A DNA stretch of 64,000 nt from Poa pratensis (Eukaryota > Streptophyta > Magnoliopsida > Poales > Poaceae): contig CAMZMU010000107.1 of the NCBI GenBank assembly GCA_947311845.1, positions 42,902,748 to 42,966,747 on the forward strand. Reading direction: 5' to 3'. Positions 34,281-46,254 of this stretch are shown piece after piece. The notes under the pieces were generated by a model. That model did no database searches. It saw only the letters and a list, made by a program, of their open reading frames with translations, and had not been told where the DNA came from. Both the position numbers and the translations under genes were made by a program. Each line of letters opens with the position of its first letter. The stretch's first letter is position 1.

Positions 34281-34960
34281 TAAGAGTGACAAATGGCACT
34301 TTATTTACCACTTGATAAATAAAGAAGTAAATCATTGTCTATAGATGACATCTTTTATAAGCCTCTACCTAGTTGACAAGGTTTCAACTTAAGAAAAACA
34401 ATCAACAGAGCAGTGCCATTTGCGAATGCCACAATCGGGCGTGTCCAGAGCGCGCACCCAAAGGTGTTCGACAGTTCGCCAAAGGTAGCTATATGTTGCC
34501 TCGCACAACTATCAATAACAAGGAACACAAGAATAATGCAAAGTGAGCTATATGTTCCTCTTGTTGACAAGGTTTCACCTACCGGAACGTGCGAATGCCA
34601 ACATCGGCATGTCCAGAGCACGCCCCCAAGGTGTTCGACATAGTGATTACATGGCCAGTTCTCAAAAGTACTCCCCCACACGCTCCCAGCGCTGGGCAGC
34701 TAACAAAATTCACTGCCTGAAACAGTTTCAGGCAGCTAACAAAATTCACCAGACTTCCGGACTAGAGCCTACCGCTTCTCTTCTTGCGCCGCCGCTCGAC
34801 TCGCCCGCTCCATCTACCGTCGTCGCCAGGATTGATTTCCTCCAGCCCGGAGAAGCCGAGATGACAGGACAGGAGAGTGAGCTCCAAGCGACGCCGGCGC
34901 GTGGCAGAGATGGTCGAACAGATGCAGGGGTCGCTACAGTGCAGGCACGCGTGAGGTCCC
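34281..34960. other. Unassigned cargo of the 9-kb element, with an internal repeat
   Basis: gcgaatgccac...gtccagagc...aaggtgttcgaca at about 34423-34474 recurs at about 34589-34639. A GC-rich segment (34770-34950) has a gene-like composition (LFLAPPLDSPAPSTVVARIDF), but no family is recognised. Confidence 0.4.
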
Positions 34961-37900
34961 TGTGGCACCCCCTTCTGGCATAGATTGTCAGAAGGGCGGT
35001 CGCCCCGTGCGCCAGCCCAAGATATCTGGCCGCACGTTACGACAATGCAACATAGCAGAAATCATTACACAATCAGGCACAAAGTGCTACAAAAGGGTTT
35101 ACAAGGCCGTCGAGGCTTTACAAAATATCAAGCCAAGCATGGCCCAACTCAGAGTTTTAACTGGCAGCGGAAGACATAAACGAGGCAACGGCTTGGAGCG
35201 GCTCCACTCCACAGGCATCTGGCTGGACTACTGATCCTAGCACGCTTCTGCTCCTTGTCCTTGCTAAGGTGAAAGTTGAGTCCTCGCCAAAATCTGGCCA
35301 CAATCACAAGGCCTGTGAGTACATTATTATGCACTCAGCAAGTATCGCCCCTCACCACAAACAATCCAACAATCATGCAACAAGGTATATACCGGAAGTA
35401 AAATCCTACAACATGGCAAGGTGTATACTAGATACATGACATAAAAGTAGCATGGCATTGACAACCAAACATGTCATAAGCAAGCAACGGGGGTATCACC
35501 AGTACAGAGTCCAAGCCAGGTGGGGTTGGATCGTGCACCGGCAATCATACAACGAGCTTACCTGTGACGAGAAGACGGGTGTACCAAGTGGGTACCAAAT
35601 AATACACCACGTCACCTGTGATCACTGCTAGGCCCACTGGCCTCATCATTTCACTCTGGGCACGCACGGTTGATGTGGCTATGGCCTAACTATAGGCTTC
35701 CCAACGCATCACACCGCCATCCCTAATTCATGGTAACCATCAACAGCTCACGACAATATTCCCTGCATCATCTTATTTGTTCATTTAGTGTAATCAAGTC
35801 GTTCATTAATTATTTCAAACAAATCTTAAGCTTAACCTCCGGACACGACGAGGACACACAGTGTGACCGACACTGAACTGTTGTTCCATATCCCAGGAAC
35901 GAGGCTAGACATCCAGATTTACACTCTCGAGAGGTTGCAATACTTCACTCATCTAAGTGGATCATTAACAACCGGTACTTTAGGATCACGTCCATAAGAC
36001 GGTCTGATACACTCACTCAACCGTTCACGCCATCAAGACACTCCCTATATAGCCACCGACATAACTATATGCCTTATGCAGAAGTGAATCCGGCACGTCC
36101 CCAACCCATGAGCGACGCCTAGCTCCGGAACCTTCGCAAGACTAGCCCCGACCAACTATGGTAACCGACTAGACTTGCCAAAATGGTGGCATCAAAGGAG
36201 GCTCGATAGGATTACGTAGGTCAAGGCCCGCCCATGTGAGCGACAGTGGTAGTGCTTTCGATGTTCAGATTAGTGGCACTATGGACTAACCCTATCGTTG
36301 TTTGGAGGGTGTTTTATTTAATCAGGTTTCATCACCACAAGTCACAAAACAGAGGATTAGTCCAGCATAATCATCACGATATCAATATCATATACCATCA
36401 AACAACAAGGCATTAGCAACATACAGTAAGCACATAACAACATCACTTGAATAACCATAACACTTGCAGGTATAGATATTAACGTAACAATAATAACAAT
36501 GCCCGGGTGACTGTGGCGGGAGACCCGGCGGTGTCACTCGGGGGTTAGTGTTCACAGAATAATAGCATAATGTTTCAAACGGATGACGGTGGCGGGAGAC
36601 CCGGCCGGTGTCACCGTAAAAGAATGAACCGAAAAGCACTCATAAGAATGAGAGAGCATCCATTCCACTCGAGGGTTATCTCGACGTGGTGTCAGCAATC
36701 TCGGCAAAAAGAACCAAATGGAAAGTCAGCTCCCAAGCGTCGCAGTCCGGGTGGTCTATGCCAACCATATTTGACGGAGGGACAAGGCAAATAACTCTTT
36801 TGGCAAATGCCCCCAACTCCGAGGATCATAAGACGACATTCGTCCGCTCCTCACCTCGGCGAAGAAGAAGAAGCAAACAATCATAGGGACACATGTTTTA
36901 TAGTTGTTTATTTAGAGGGTTCGACAAAGCCACGCAAGTGCGAGGCGCACAGATAATTCACACATCATTCTAATGCATACATGGATGATGAATATGACAT
37001 GGCAGGAGCAATAATCGAAGCAACATATTAAATAAGAATAACAACAGACATGCAATAATAAAACAGGGTACCGACAGAAAATATAACACTCGGTATGGCA
37101 ATCAACAAATAAACAAACAACATTGAGGACTGCTCATAGCAAGGGTTTAGCTTGCCTCCGAAGACGGACACCATTTGGCTTGGAGGGTCACGGACACGTC
37201 ACGGGTTAGGGTCTCGGTTGCCCAGTACTGCGGAATACCCTAAGCAGGCATACAAGGGTACTGAGCATACAAGTATTTTACAAAAATGTAAAACTGATAC
37301 TACTGGACAGAGCTTCTCAAAATATGAATTTACAAATTTGATTCACCTGAATCGGAGTTACAGATCCAAAGATATGGCCGTCCGTTCGTTAGGCTTAAAA
37401 ACGGACAGTTTTCTGTCCATTTCTGCGCTTAACTGGCGGACGTCCACACGGTAGCTGGTTCGGATCCGGAGCAGATGGCGGCTTTCCAGGGAATACGTGT
37501 TTGCGTAGGAAAAACGTAAACTAGGAAAGTACGCTTTCAGCTATCTGGTTTGACTCGATCGATTCTTCTCTTCTTCCTCTGGCGCCGACACGGGAGGGCT
37601 CGGACGTCGCCGTCCGCCGGCGCCGGGGATGGCTGGGCCACTGGCCGGCGGCGGGGACGGAGCGGTGGAGGTGGACCGCGGCTAGGGGAGGCAGCTCCAG
37701 TGGCGGGGACGCCTCCGGTGCGTCGCCTGCTGGCCCGACGCGCTCGGTCGTGCGCAAGGCACGGGCGGCACGGGGAAGGTGACGCTGACGGTGGAGACGC
37801 CTCCGGCGCTTCTCTTGCGAGCCCGACGTGCTCGCACGCACGGTCGAGGCGGCTTACGGGCGGCACTGGCGCGGGTCGCCAGGGAGGTGAGCTCGCCAGC

Positions 37901-39440
37901 GGGCGGCGGTCTCGCGGCGCAGGACCGCGTCCAGGGGGCAAGGCCGACGGCAGGGGGGTTGAGCACGGCGGCCTCTCCGCGGTGCTGCTCTGCTAGCCCG
38001 AGCAAGGCAGGGATGCGGACATCCCGAGGAACGGCGCTGGGAGGAGGGTGAGGTGAGGGGAGAGGCTCGGGGGTGGTCTTCGGTGCCACGGACCTCAAGG
38101 TCCAACAATGGTGGACGCAAGGCTTCGAGCAAGGACTCGAGCTTCCGAGGCTCCTCTTGATCTGCTGGAGTGCAGGGAGGAAAAGGAGAGGGGAAGGGAG
38201 CGTGGTGGTGGCTCGGGCTGCTGCTTTCTAGCTGGGAGGAGAGCAAATGGAGGAGGGGGGTGTGCACGGGAGAGCTTCTCTACTTATCCTCCAAGTCCTG
38301 TGTTGTCGGTGGAGAAGATAAGAAGGGGGGCTGGACACACAGCAACGCACGAGGTGCACTGCAGCAGACGGATTAGGCACCGTCCACCGCAGTAATCGGG
38401 GTTTAGGGTCTAAGCAAAGCGCGCGTCTAGGGCGTGACACGGGCGGCATCGTCGCGTTCCCGGTGACTCGGGGGTCCAAAAGCGATGGGGTTTTCACCAC
38501 TGCAAGCAAAATTCAAAACCTACAACTTTGGTGACTAAAGTTTTTGCAAATTCGAAAGTTGGTGCAACTAGAAGTTTAGAAAAACAGTACTGGTCAAATT
38601 TGAATTCGATTGTTTGAGGAGGCAAATGATTTTTGGTTTGGTCAAGACTTTGTCCAGAGGTGTGGGAATTCCTAATGCTTGCATCTAGACACTCTTCTCC
38701 CACTACAAAAATCATTTGACTAGATTTTGAAAAACATTTGAATTTTAGGGCAGAAACTTGGACAGAGGAAAGGTCAAATATTTTTTTAACAAGGTACCAA
38801 ATTTTTTTCATAAATGGGCTACATACTGCCTAGGGATCATCTCTGAATTTTTGTAGAATTTTTGGAGACATACAAAGAGGGGTTCCTTTGGAATTTGCTA
38901 ATAGACAAGAAAAGAGCATTACAAAGGAAGTACCTCAAATATTGCTCAAATGAGGTTGGGACAGTGGAGTGAAATGTTCAGGGGGTGGATTCATGCATTT
39001 CCCAAAAATCGTGGAATTTTTGGATGAGTGGGAGGTGTCTGGTTAATTTTCGGATTGAAACCGACATAATAGGGAATAGGGTTTAACTTAGGAATATTGC
39101 ATGGGGCTATGAAATATTTTTCCGTGGAAGTGATCTCTGTGTATGAGGGAACCATATGGTAGCTGGGTAGAATTTACTTCAAGCTGAAATTGCGGTGGAG
39201 GCTTTTAGTGGGATAGGCCGGAAGGATTTTGGAACCAACGGTTTAACAGATAAAACAATGTCATGGAATTTATGGTGGAGGTCGACAAAGATCGGGGATT
39301 GTGGGGGAATTTTCTAAGAGAGCGAAACCAAAGTCAAATCAAAGACCAACGGGTTCGAAGAAATCATTTAGAAACCCGAAAAGTTTTTCCGGCGTCCAAA
39401 ATTTAATTTAAAATTCGGTCTAAATTTTCGGGGTGTTACA
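34961..39440. mobile_element. Solo LTR, 4480 bp, 5-bp target duplication
   Basis: GTCCC lies at 34956-34960 and 39441-39445. The ends TGTGGCACCCC and GGGGTGTTACA form an inverted terminus with TG/CA ends, and no internal domain or primer site lies between them. The minus-strand start TGTAACACCCCGAAAATTT resembles very long LTRs of Triticeae gypsy elements. The middle (37550-38400) is GC-rich and gives long chance frames. It is nested in the 9-kb Mutator-like element. Confidence 0.8.
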
Positions 39441-39640
39441 GTCCCACTCGTATTAAACTCGTCCACTTAACGGTCAAACGGGATTTGACCGCGTGGGGAA
39501 AATAAATTAACAGCCATGTCGCATCAAGGCAATTAGGGCTCTCAGAGATGTCGCAGCAGAGCTATTACAGCCAACGATGTCGCTCTCTGTCCAATTGCTG
39601 AGAAAAAACGTCGCATATGAGCTATTCACCCCATTTTGTT

Positions 39641-39765
39641 TGTTTCCCTGGAAATCAGGCTGTGCGTCACTTCTCTCTGGCACAGCTACTTATGTCGGGG
39701 TTACCCAAAAAGGGCCAGTTTTAATTTATTAGCCTCGAAGCGATGGAATTAGTAAACTAAAATGT
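39641..39765 (+). repeat. Segmental duplication block 2, copy A continued
   Basis: TGTTTCCCTGGAAATCAGGCTGTGCGTCACTT and TTAATTTATTAG..TCGAAGCGATG match 55672-55790 in order. Similarity ends near 39765/55790. Confidence 0.8.
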
Positions 39766-40319
39766 TGAGTGAATCTACACACTGAAACGAACCTATATAT
39801 ATACCTGTGTTTTAGAAAAAGTAAAACCAGTTGCCAAACATGTTTGCAACACTACACGTTGAATGGTAGATCACATGGACCAGGCAAGCTTGCATTGAAA
39901 AATCAAGTGCTTAATGTCTGGTTATTTTTTTGTACGAATTACCCCTCAGTACCACATAAAGATTTTCATTTCATGTGGTACCTTCATTTTTCAGAATTTG
40001 TTGTTATGCTCAACCTGCACATCAGAACGTATTAGTGATCTGCACATGGAATCCACAGAGAATTTTCCGGTTCTCAAAATTCCGTCGAACTTGTCATTTC
40101 TCTTGCGTCAATTGCTCTGAGAGCAGTTGCATGCCGCGATACAAGGCCGATTAACTCGGGCCCGGACGTCACGTTTTGTGGGGGAGTCTCCATTACCATA
40201 TCGATCATATCTTTACTATTAAATCCGGCTTGGTGAATGCCTGGTGTCACACACCACAATAATTACCCCCAAATGCCACCGCAGCTAACAAACCGTGTAT
40301 CTACACCAGCGCATGCACG

Positions 40320-41120
40320 TAAAGATAAACAACTAACTAACCGTGATTTTCTCTCTCTATCTTTATCCACTCCTCACGTACAACAACTAACTAACAAGAA
40401 ACATCAGCCACCGTGTTTTTCTCTCTATCTCTCCTCTTCTCACGTTACGTACAACGGCTAACAAGAAATGAGGCAAAATCTAAACAAACTTTTTGAAATT
40501 CCTCGCTACACGCGCCCGTTGTTACTCACACTAACGCTAAGCTACCAACCCCACTTCCACGAGCTTCACCTCTTCTCAGACGCCGGCGCATCATCAGTCA
40601 CCGCCCGTTTCGTCAACTCTACCAGCACCCGCCCGGCTGCAGCCTACAGCTATCAAACGAAGTAAGGAAGGTAAAAATCATTCAGTACGATACTTCATTT
40701 GATCCTTGCCATAGACCTTGGTCACGGGTATCAAATGTTCATATTTAGATGAACGATCTTTCTAACAAAAATAGTACAGGAAATCCTCGGTGAGCGCCCC
40801 TTTCATCAACTCTACCAGCACCCACCCGGCTGCATATCAAACGAAGTAAAGAAGGTAAAAGTTATACAGTACAATAGTTCATTTTTTCCACCATCTGCAA
40901 TTATCGGCAAGGCAAGCTCATTTCAAACTGAAGATGTGCGGGCAAGAGAATGAATGCCCATCTTGATCACGGGTAGTCACTAATTGGGCTCACTGATAGT
41001 CACAACTACCAACAGTTCAGAGCCCTTCTACTTCCTTGCCATAGACCTTGATCACGGGTAGCAAATGTTCATCTTTAGATGGAGGATCATTCTAACAAAA
41101 AGAGTACATGAAATGATTTA
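40320..41120. repeat. Cluster of short direct duplications
   Basis: TTTTTCTCTC-rich segments repeat at about 40330 and 40405. CATCAACTCTACCAGCACCC...ATCAAACGAAGTAA..GAAGGTAAAA occurs at about 40608-40672 and 40805-40860. CTTGCCATAGACCTTG.TCACGGGTA.CAAATGTTCAT occurs at about 40705 and 41035. No gene recognised. Confidence 0.7.
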
Positions 41121-41472
41121 TTCAGCACACGCCCGGAAATATTTTGTGTCTTTACCACTTTATTTGAGAACTTTTAGAATCAGACAGTATTAGCAGGTTT
41201 AGATGCAAGTCGGGAGTAGGTAAGACCAAAGGTAGTGATATACTGCACCCGCTCCTAAACTTTTGTACCAAATGTGTTAAGAATCATTCTAACAAAAATA
41301 TCTAATGCTGGATATGTTAAATACCAGGCAATACTTCCTTTACCTGGTGCAGTGAAGGTTGCCTACCAGGAGCACTGCCTCCAGTGACTTGTAAAATGTC
41401 ACGCTTGCCAGAGGGCATCTACTTGACAAAGGAAAAAAATGGTATGAACAATTTTGCGTATATCAGTGCACA

Positions 41473-43656
41473 CTAGGTAAGATGGCGCGGCGACACGCCG
41501 CGCCCGTGTGGTTATATTGATGTAGTTTATTTTAATATTCTGTAAGTTGTAGAAGTACGGAAAATGTTCGTACACATTTGAATTATCCAAACAATTAACC
41601 ACATTGTGAATTAGGGGAAAGATTTGGCATTTAAAATATGGTTAAGAGTTGGTTAATTTTGTTATTCCAAATTACCGTGGTTATTTTTTTTCAAACATTC
41701 GTGAATTCGAGATAACTAAATAGGATTTATTTTTTCAAAATATTTTGATATGTTGAACATATTTTTCCCATGTACAATAAATTAATTTTGATTTTTTGGA
41801 ATTAATCTAAAATTATGCGGTACTATTATTATTATTCGTTGGTCCTTTTCGTCGCAGTATAAATATTCACCGGCAATGTTCGTTCACAATTTTTTTAAAA
41901 ATTAACCACATTGTGAATTAAGGGAAAGCTTTGGTATTTTTAATATGGTTAAGAGTTGGTTATGTTTGTTATTCCAAATAACCATGGTTAATTTTTCTGG
42001 ACATTCATGAATTCGAGATAAATAAATAGGGTATATTTTTTATAAACATTTTGATATATTCAACATAATTTTTATTTCGTGTTTTCGACAGTGCCAAGCA
42101 AAGGTTTTTTAAAATGTCTTTAAGATAATTGAATAGATGGAATCTGCATTTGAATTACAATTTTTTTAAACCACATTGTCAATTGGGGAGAAATTCTAGA
42201 ATTTTAAATATGGGTGGGAGATAGTTTTATTTTTCTATTATTGCATTCGAAATAATCATGGTTGAAGGTTTCTTAAATTTGAGATAAAAAAATATGATCT
42301 CTTTTGAATTTTATTATAAAGAGTAATGGTAAACTTATTTATGAATATAGTCGTTTGACAATTGGTAATGTCGAACACATTCTTCTGATCTGAAGTGAAT
42401 AGTTCATGATTTTTTTGAAGTTCATCTTAGTTCCTGCAGGACATTCGGTTTTTTGAAAAATGCGACCACATTGTCAATTAGAAGAATTAAGAGTTGGTTA
42501 ACTATCATTCAAAATTTTGATTTGATACGGTGGACAATTTTTTTTGACAAAAAATAAATTAGCTGAGTGTTGCACTAAAGAATCGAAATATCCCATTTAC
42601 ATCTCAAAAAAAAAAAGAGCCGGTACTGTTCATGACCGTTACTGTTCATGTTTTTTTGAAACTTTTCCAAAAAATCTAAAAACAAATACATGGATGTAGC
42701 TAACTCGTATTTATTATGATCGTGCAAAAAGTCACTGCAAAACACATTATATTTTGGGCTCGGGAAAAAAGACAAAATCAGCAAATTTTGGAAGCTGGAC
42801 ACGGATAGCGCACTTTTCATCGATTGGTCTACTGTTCATAGCGACAAAAATACGTATATGTCCGTCAAAATATACTATATAAAAATGTTTAAAACATGAA
42901 AAGTTGTTCGGAAAGATGATATCCATCTCAAACGGATGTCTGAGTGCGACGAATTTGACAAAATTCTTCAAATGTTTGTGTGAATCTAGTTGCAAAATTA
43001 AGAAGTTAGAGTCGAACAAACTTCGAAACCGATCACGGGAATGGAACCTACTTGTCGGCGCGCATATATTTCATGTACATATTGTTGCGGAAAGGGGAAA
43101 AAATATAAAAAATATAGTTTTTCGGAAGGAATGGATGACTGATTACGACGAATTTGAAAAAATTCAAAATAAAAAGGTTAAAACATGAAAGTTGTTCGGA
43201 AGGATGATATTCATCTATTTGTGAAAGGAAAATTTAAACGGATTGCTGGGTGCGACGAATTTGACGAAATTCGACAAATGTTTTTGCGAGTTTGGATCCA
43301 AAATTAAGGAGTTAAAGTCGACGGAACTCGAAACCGATCACGGGAATGGAATCTACTCGTCGGTGCGCATATATTTCATATACATATTATCGCGAAAAGG
43401 GCAAAAAAAATCCAGTGCGCCTGTAGCAACTACAGTATACGCAGGATACTGGGATGACCGTACTGTACATGCGCTGGGCTACCGTACTGTGCGCGCGGTA
43501 CTGTTCACCGGTACTGTTCCCCTATCAGAACACTGTTCACTGGATTCGGGAGGATCGTGGGCCGTCAATCCACGATCGGACGGCTAGTATCTATTAGTAG
43601 TATGAACAGTTGCAGAGGGCCTGAGAGGCCGTCGTTCTCTCCATCCTTTATATATA
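41473..43656 (-). mobile_element. Helitron-like element, 3' terminus clear
   Basis: On the minus strand a strong stem-loop (GGGCGCGGCGTGTCGCCGCGCC, split as stem and loop) is followed by ATCTTACCTAG, with CTAG at 41476-41473 and a T flank. The presumed 5' end lies at about 43650 (ATATATAAAGGATGG) next to the following Helitron. The interior holds two copies of a ~150-bp repeat (42948-43097, 43252-43401). No coding gene recognised. Confidence 0.65.
42948..43401 (+). repeat. Two ~150-bp direct repeats shared between adjacent Helitrons
   Basis: Each copy runs GACGAATTTGAC.AAATTC ... AAATTAAG.AGTTA.AGTCGA ... GAAACCGATCACGGGAATGGA ... GCGCATATATTTCAT. Related copies lie at 45172-45312 and 45339-45470. 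Confidence 0.85.
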
Positions 43657-45650
43657 CTAGTTAAATTTGGTGCGGCGACACGCCGCACCCGTCTGGTTGA
43701 AATGCGAAATTTGTGGGTAGTCGAATTGGCAATAAATATTTAAGTTTGATGACAATGGAAGAAGGTAAAGAAAAAGATAAGAGAATAGAAAAAATGTAAA
43801 CACGTAAAAGAAAAGAAACAATATGTCATTTCGAGTATCTCTAGATATTTAGCAAGTTGGAATGTTCAAATATGTTTGTATTTTACCGTATTTCAAAATA
43901 GTTAGCATGAATCATTGGAATTAGGGGAAATACATTTAGATTATCTTGATATATTTTAGAGTGTCTCCTTTTTTTTTAGCAAATTGAAATGGTCAGTTGT
44001 GTTGCCTCTGTTGTGTTTTTTTTTTTTAGCATTTTGATATATTTTACGTCAAACTCCTTTGTTAGGTTGACTCAATTAAAATAAACATAGAATGGAAAAG
44101 AGGCGTAATGAGTATAATTTCGCACCCGTTAGGATTTGAAATGTTGAAATTTACCGGAATTTATCGTGTGGAGTATCTCCAAATATTTAGCGATTTGAAA
44201 TGTTAAAATTCTTTTTTTATTAATATTTAATTTATGTCCATAATGAGTGGGAATGCACATTTATTGATTTGAATTCCATAATTAGAGTCAGTTTATTTAG
44301 ATTGCATCTAAATAATTACCAAATTGAAGTGTTCAATTTGAGTTCGTAATTAGAGGTAATGCATTATTTGAGTATTTAATAAATTTATCTTCATATAATT
44401 AGAGGAAGTGCGTTCGGATTTTTCTTGAAATATTTACCAAATTAGAATATTGAAACATGTTTTTTTTTTGACATAAATAGCTAGCATTTATTGTTCTGAT
44501 CGTTTTGATAAAGTTCATTTAGATTGTATCCAAATATTCACCAAATTGGAATTTTTTTGTTCAAATATTTACCAATTCAAAATATCTAAACATGTTAGTT
44601 TTTGTCCAAATATTCACCAATTCAAAAAAATTAAACATGTTTGATATACATTTGTTGAATTGAATTCCATATTTAGGGACAGTTCATCTAGATTACATTC
44701 AAATATTTACCAAATTGAAATGTTCAATTTAAGTCCATAATTAGAGGAAGTACAGTATGTGAGCATTTAATAAATTTAACTCCACATAATTAGAGAAAGT
44801 GCATTTGTTTTTTTTGTCCTAATATTCACCATTTCAAAATATCTAAATATGCTTGTTTTTTGCCATAAATAGTTAGCATTTATTTTTCTGAGCATTGAGC
44901 ATTTTGATGTATTTTCCATATTTTTCGACGGGTATGGGTATTTATAAAAATACTTCAATTTTTTTGGGAAAAAAAACCGACACTGTAGAAGTGTGGTACT
45001 GTAGATATTTACAGTATTCGGTGACGCGGCAGCGCGTGGGAAGGCTGAAACGGGTGAAATTTTATGTATGAAATGTTTTGTTATAATGACATAATAAATG
45101 TTGAAAGAATTTCGAATTTGGCGAAATGAAATGTTTGTGCGAATTTGAATGTAAAATAAATGTTGAAAGAATTTCGAATTTGACGAAATGAAATGTTTGT
45201 GTGAATTTGAATCTAAAAATTGAGGAGTTAGAATCGGCCAAACTTGAAAGCGATGACGGGGGTGGAAACTACTCGGCGACGCGCATATATTTCGTGTATA
45301 TAATTTTTGAAAAACGCGGAGTTCTTTATGCAAAAAAATTGCCATAATGCGTCAAATGTTTGTGTGAATTTGGACCAAAATTGAGGAGTTAGAGTCGACA
45401 AAATTTGAAACCGTTCAGTGGAATGGAACCTACTCGGCGACGCGCATATATTTCTTGTATATAATTTATGGGAGAACAAAAAAAAAATTCAAAAAAAAAC
45501 CTAAAAAAAAATTTGAAAAAAGGAAAAGACTGTTCATGTGAACAGTACCTGACACTGTAGAAGTGCGACTACTGTTCGCGTGAACAGTACTCGGTGACGT
45601 GGCGGCCTGAGTGGAGGGCTAAAGCCCTCAGCTTTGATATAGTAGTATAT
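43657..45650 (-). mobile_element. Second Helitron-like element, adjacent and related
   Basis: The minus-strand 3' end has stem-loop GCGGCGTGTCGCCGC, then ACCAAATTTAACTAG (CTAG 43660-43657), flanked by T. The 5' end lies near 45650, with CTACTATATCAAAGCTGAGGGC typical of Helitron starts, though the exact TC is unclear. Two further copies of the ~150-bp repeat seen in the left neighbour lie at about 45172-45312 and 45339-45470, so the two elements belong to one family. Confidence 0.65.
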
Positions 45651-46254
45651 GAAAGGTTATGTTAAATTGTTCTGAACATGGACATTCATAAGTTGGTGTG
45701 CACATGTAACAGTGCTTGAAAGCAATGAAAATTCAAATCAATCACGCGCCATTGGTTCAGCGCGTCCACAAACAGGTATGTTCATACATGAGCAATTGGC
45801 AGATCAGACACTCATGTCATCAGACGATGATGAACAGACACCATTGGCAGTGACCTATCCAACTCAAAGTACCCTCACAATTAGAGGAACTCCAATGGTT
45901 GGAGAAAGCTCACACGGTATGGCCTTTTACCTGGGTTGTTTAATATGCCAAAATCAAGGTAGATCAGCAATGTTTATTATCCATGTGATTGTTAACATTA
46001 TATGCCGGAATGCAGATGTACGAGCTCATGTGAGACTGCCTGACAATTAGAGGAACTCCAATGGTTGGAGAAAGCTCAAACGGTACGTCATTCAACCGGT
46101 TTAACAGTTAAGATCAAAAATGATTTTAGCACAGACATCTCAACCATTTAGTGTTTATCAGCCCAGGTATATATGTATGCACCAACAATGAGAACTGACG
46201 AGTAAGTGCAACTACGTATTGGCTAACTGTGTGTCATCATTGCAGACATACAGG

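Larger units (their letters stand above)
30575..39631. mobile_element. Mutator-like element, 9057 bp, 9-bp target duplication
   Basis: cattttgtt occurs at 30566-30574 and 39632-39640. The element ends are GGGTAAATAGCTC... and ...GAGCTATTCACCC, with further inverted matches inward: a CGACATTGTTGGCT...AATAGCTCTG...GCGACA series near 30625-30655 and its complement near 39560-39590. A 9-bp duplication with long decayed inverted repeats fits Mutator-like elements. No transposase was recognised. Cargo includes a GC-rich minus-strand frame (31265-31771), tandem repeats, tRNA-like promoter boxes and a nested 4.48-kb solo LTR. Copy B of the duplication shows the uninterrupted site. Confidence 0.8.

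Noticed and set aside
37521..38400. Several long overlapping frames inside the solo LTR
   Set aside because: They occur on both strands in GC-rich LTR leader sequence and carry no domain.
43550..43600. Plus-strand Helitron 3' end (GACGGCTAGT after a hairpin)
   Set aside because: The hairpin is weak and the spacing is unusual, and the sequence is already inside a minus-strand Helitron with a much clearer end.
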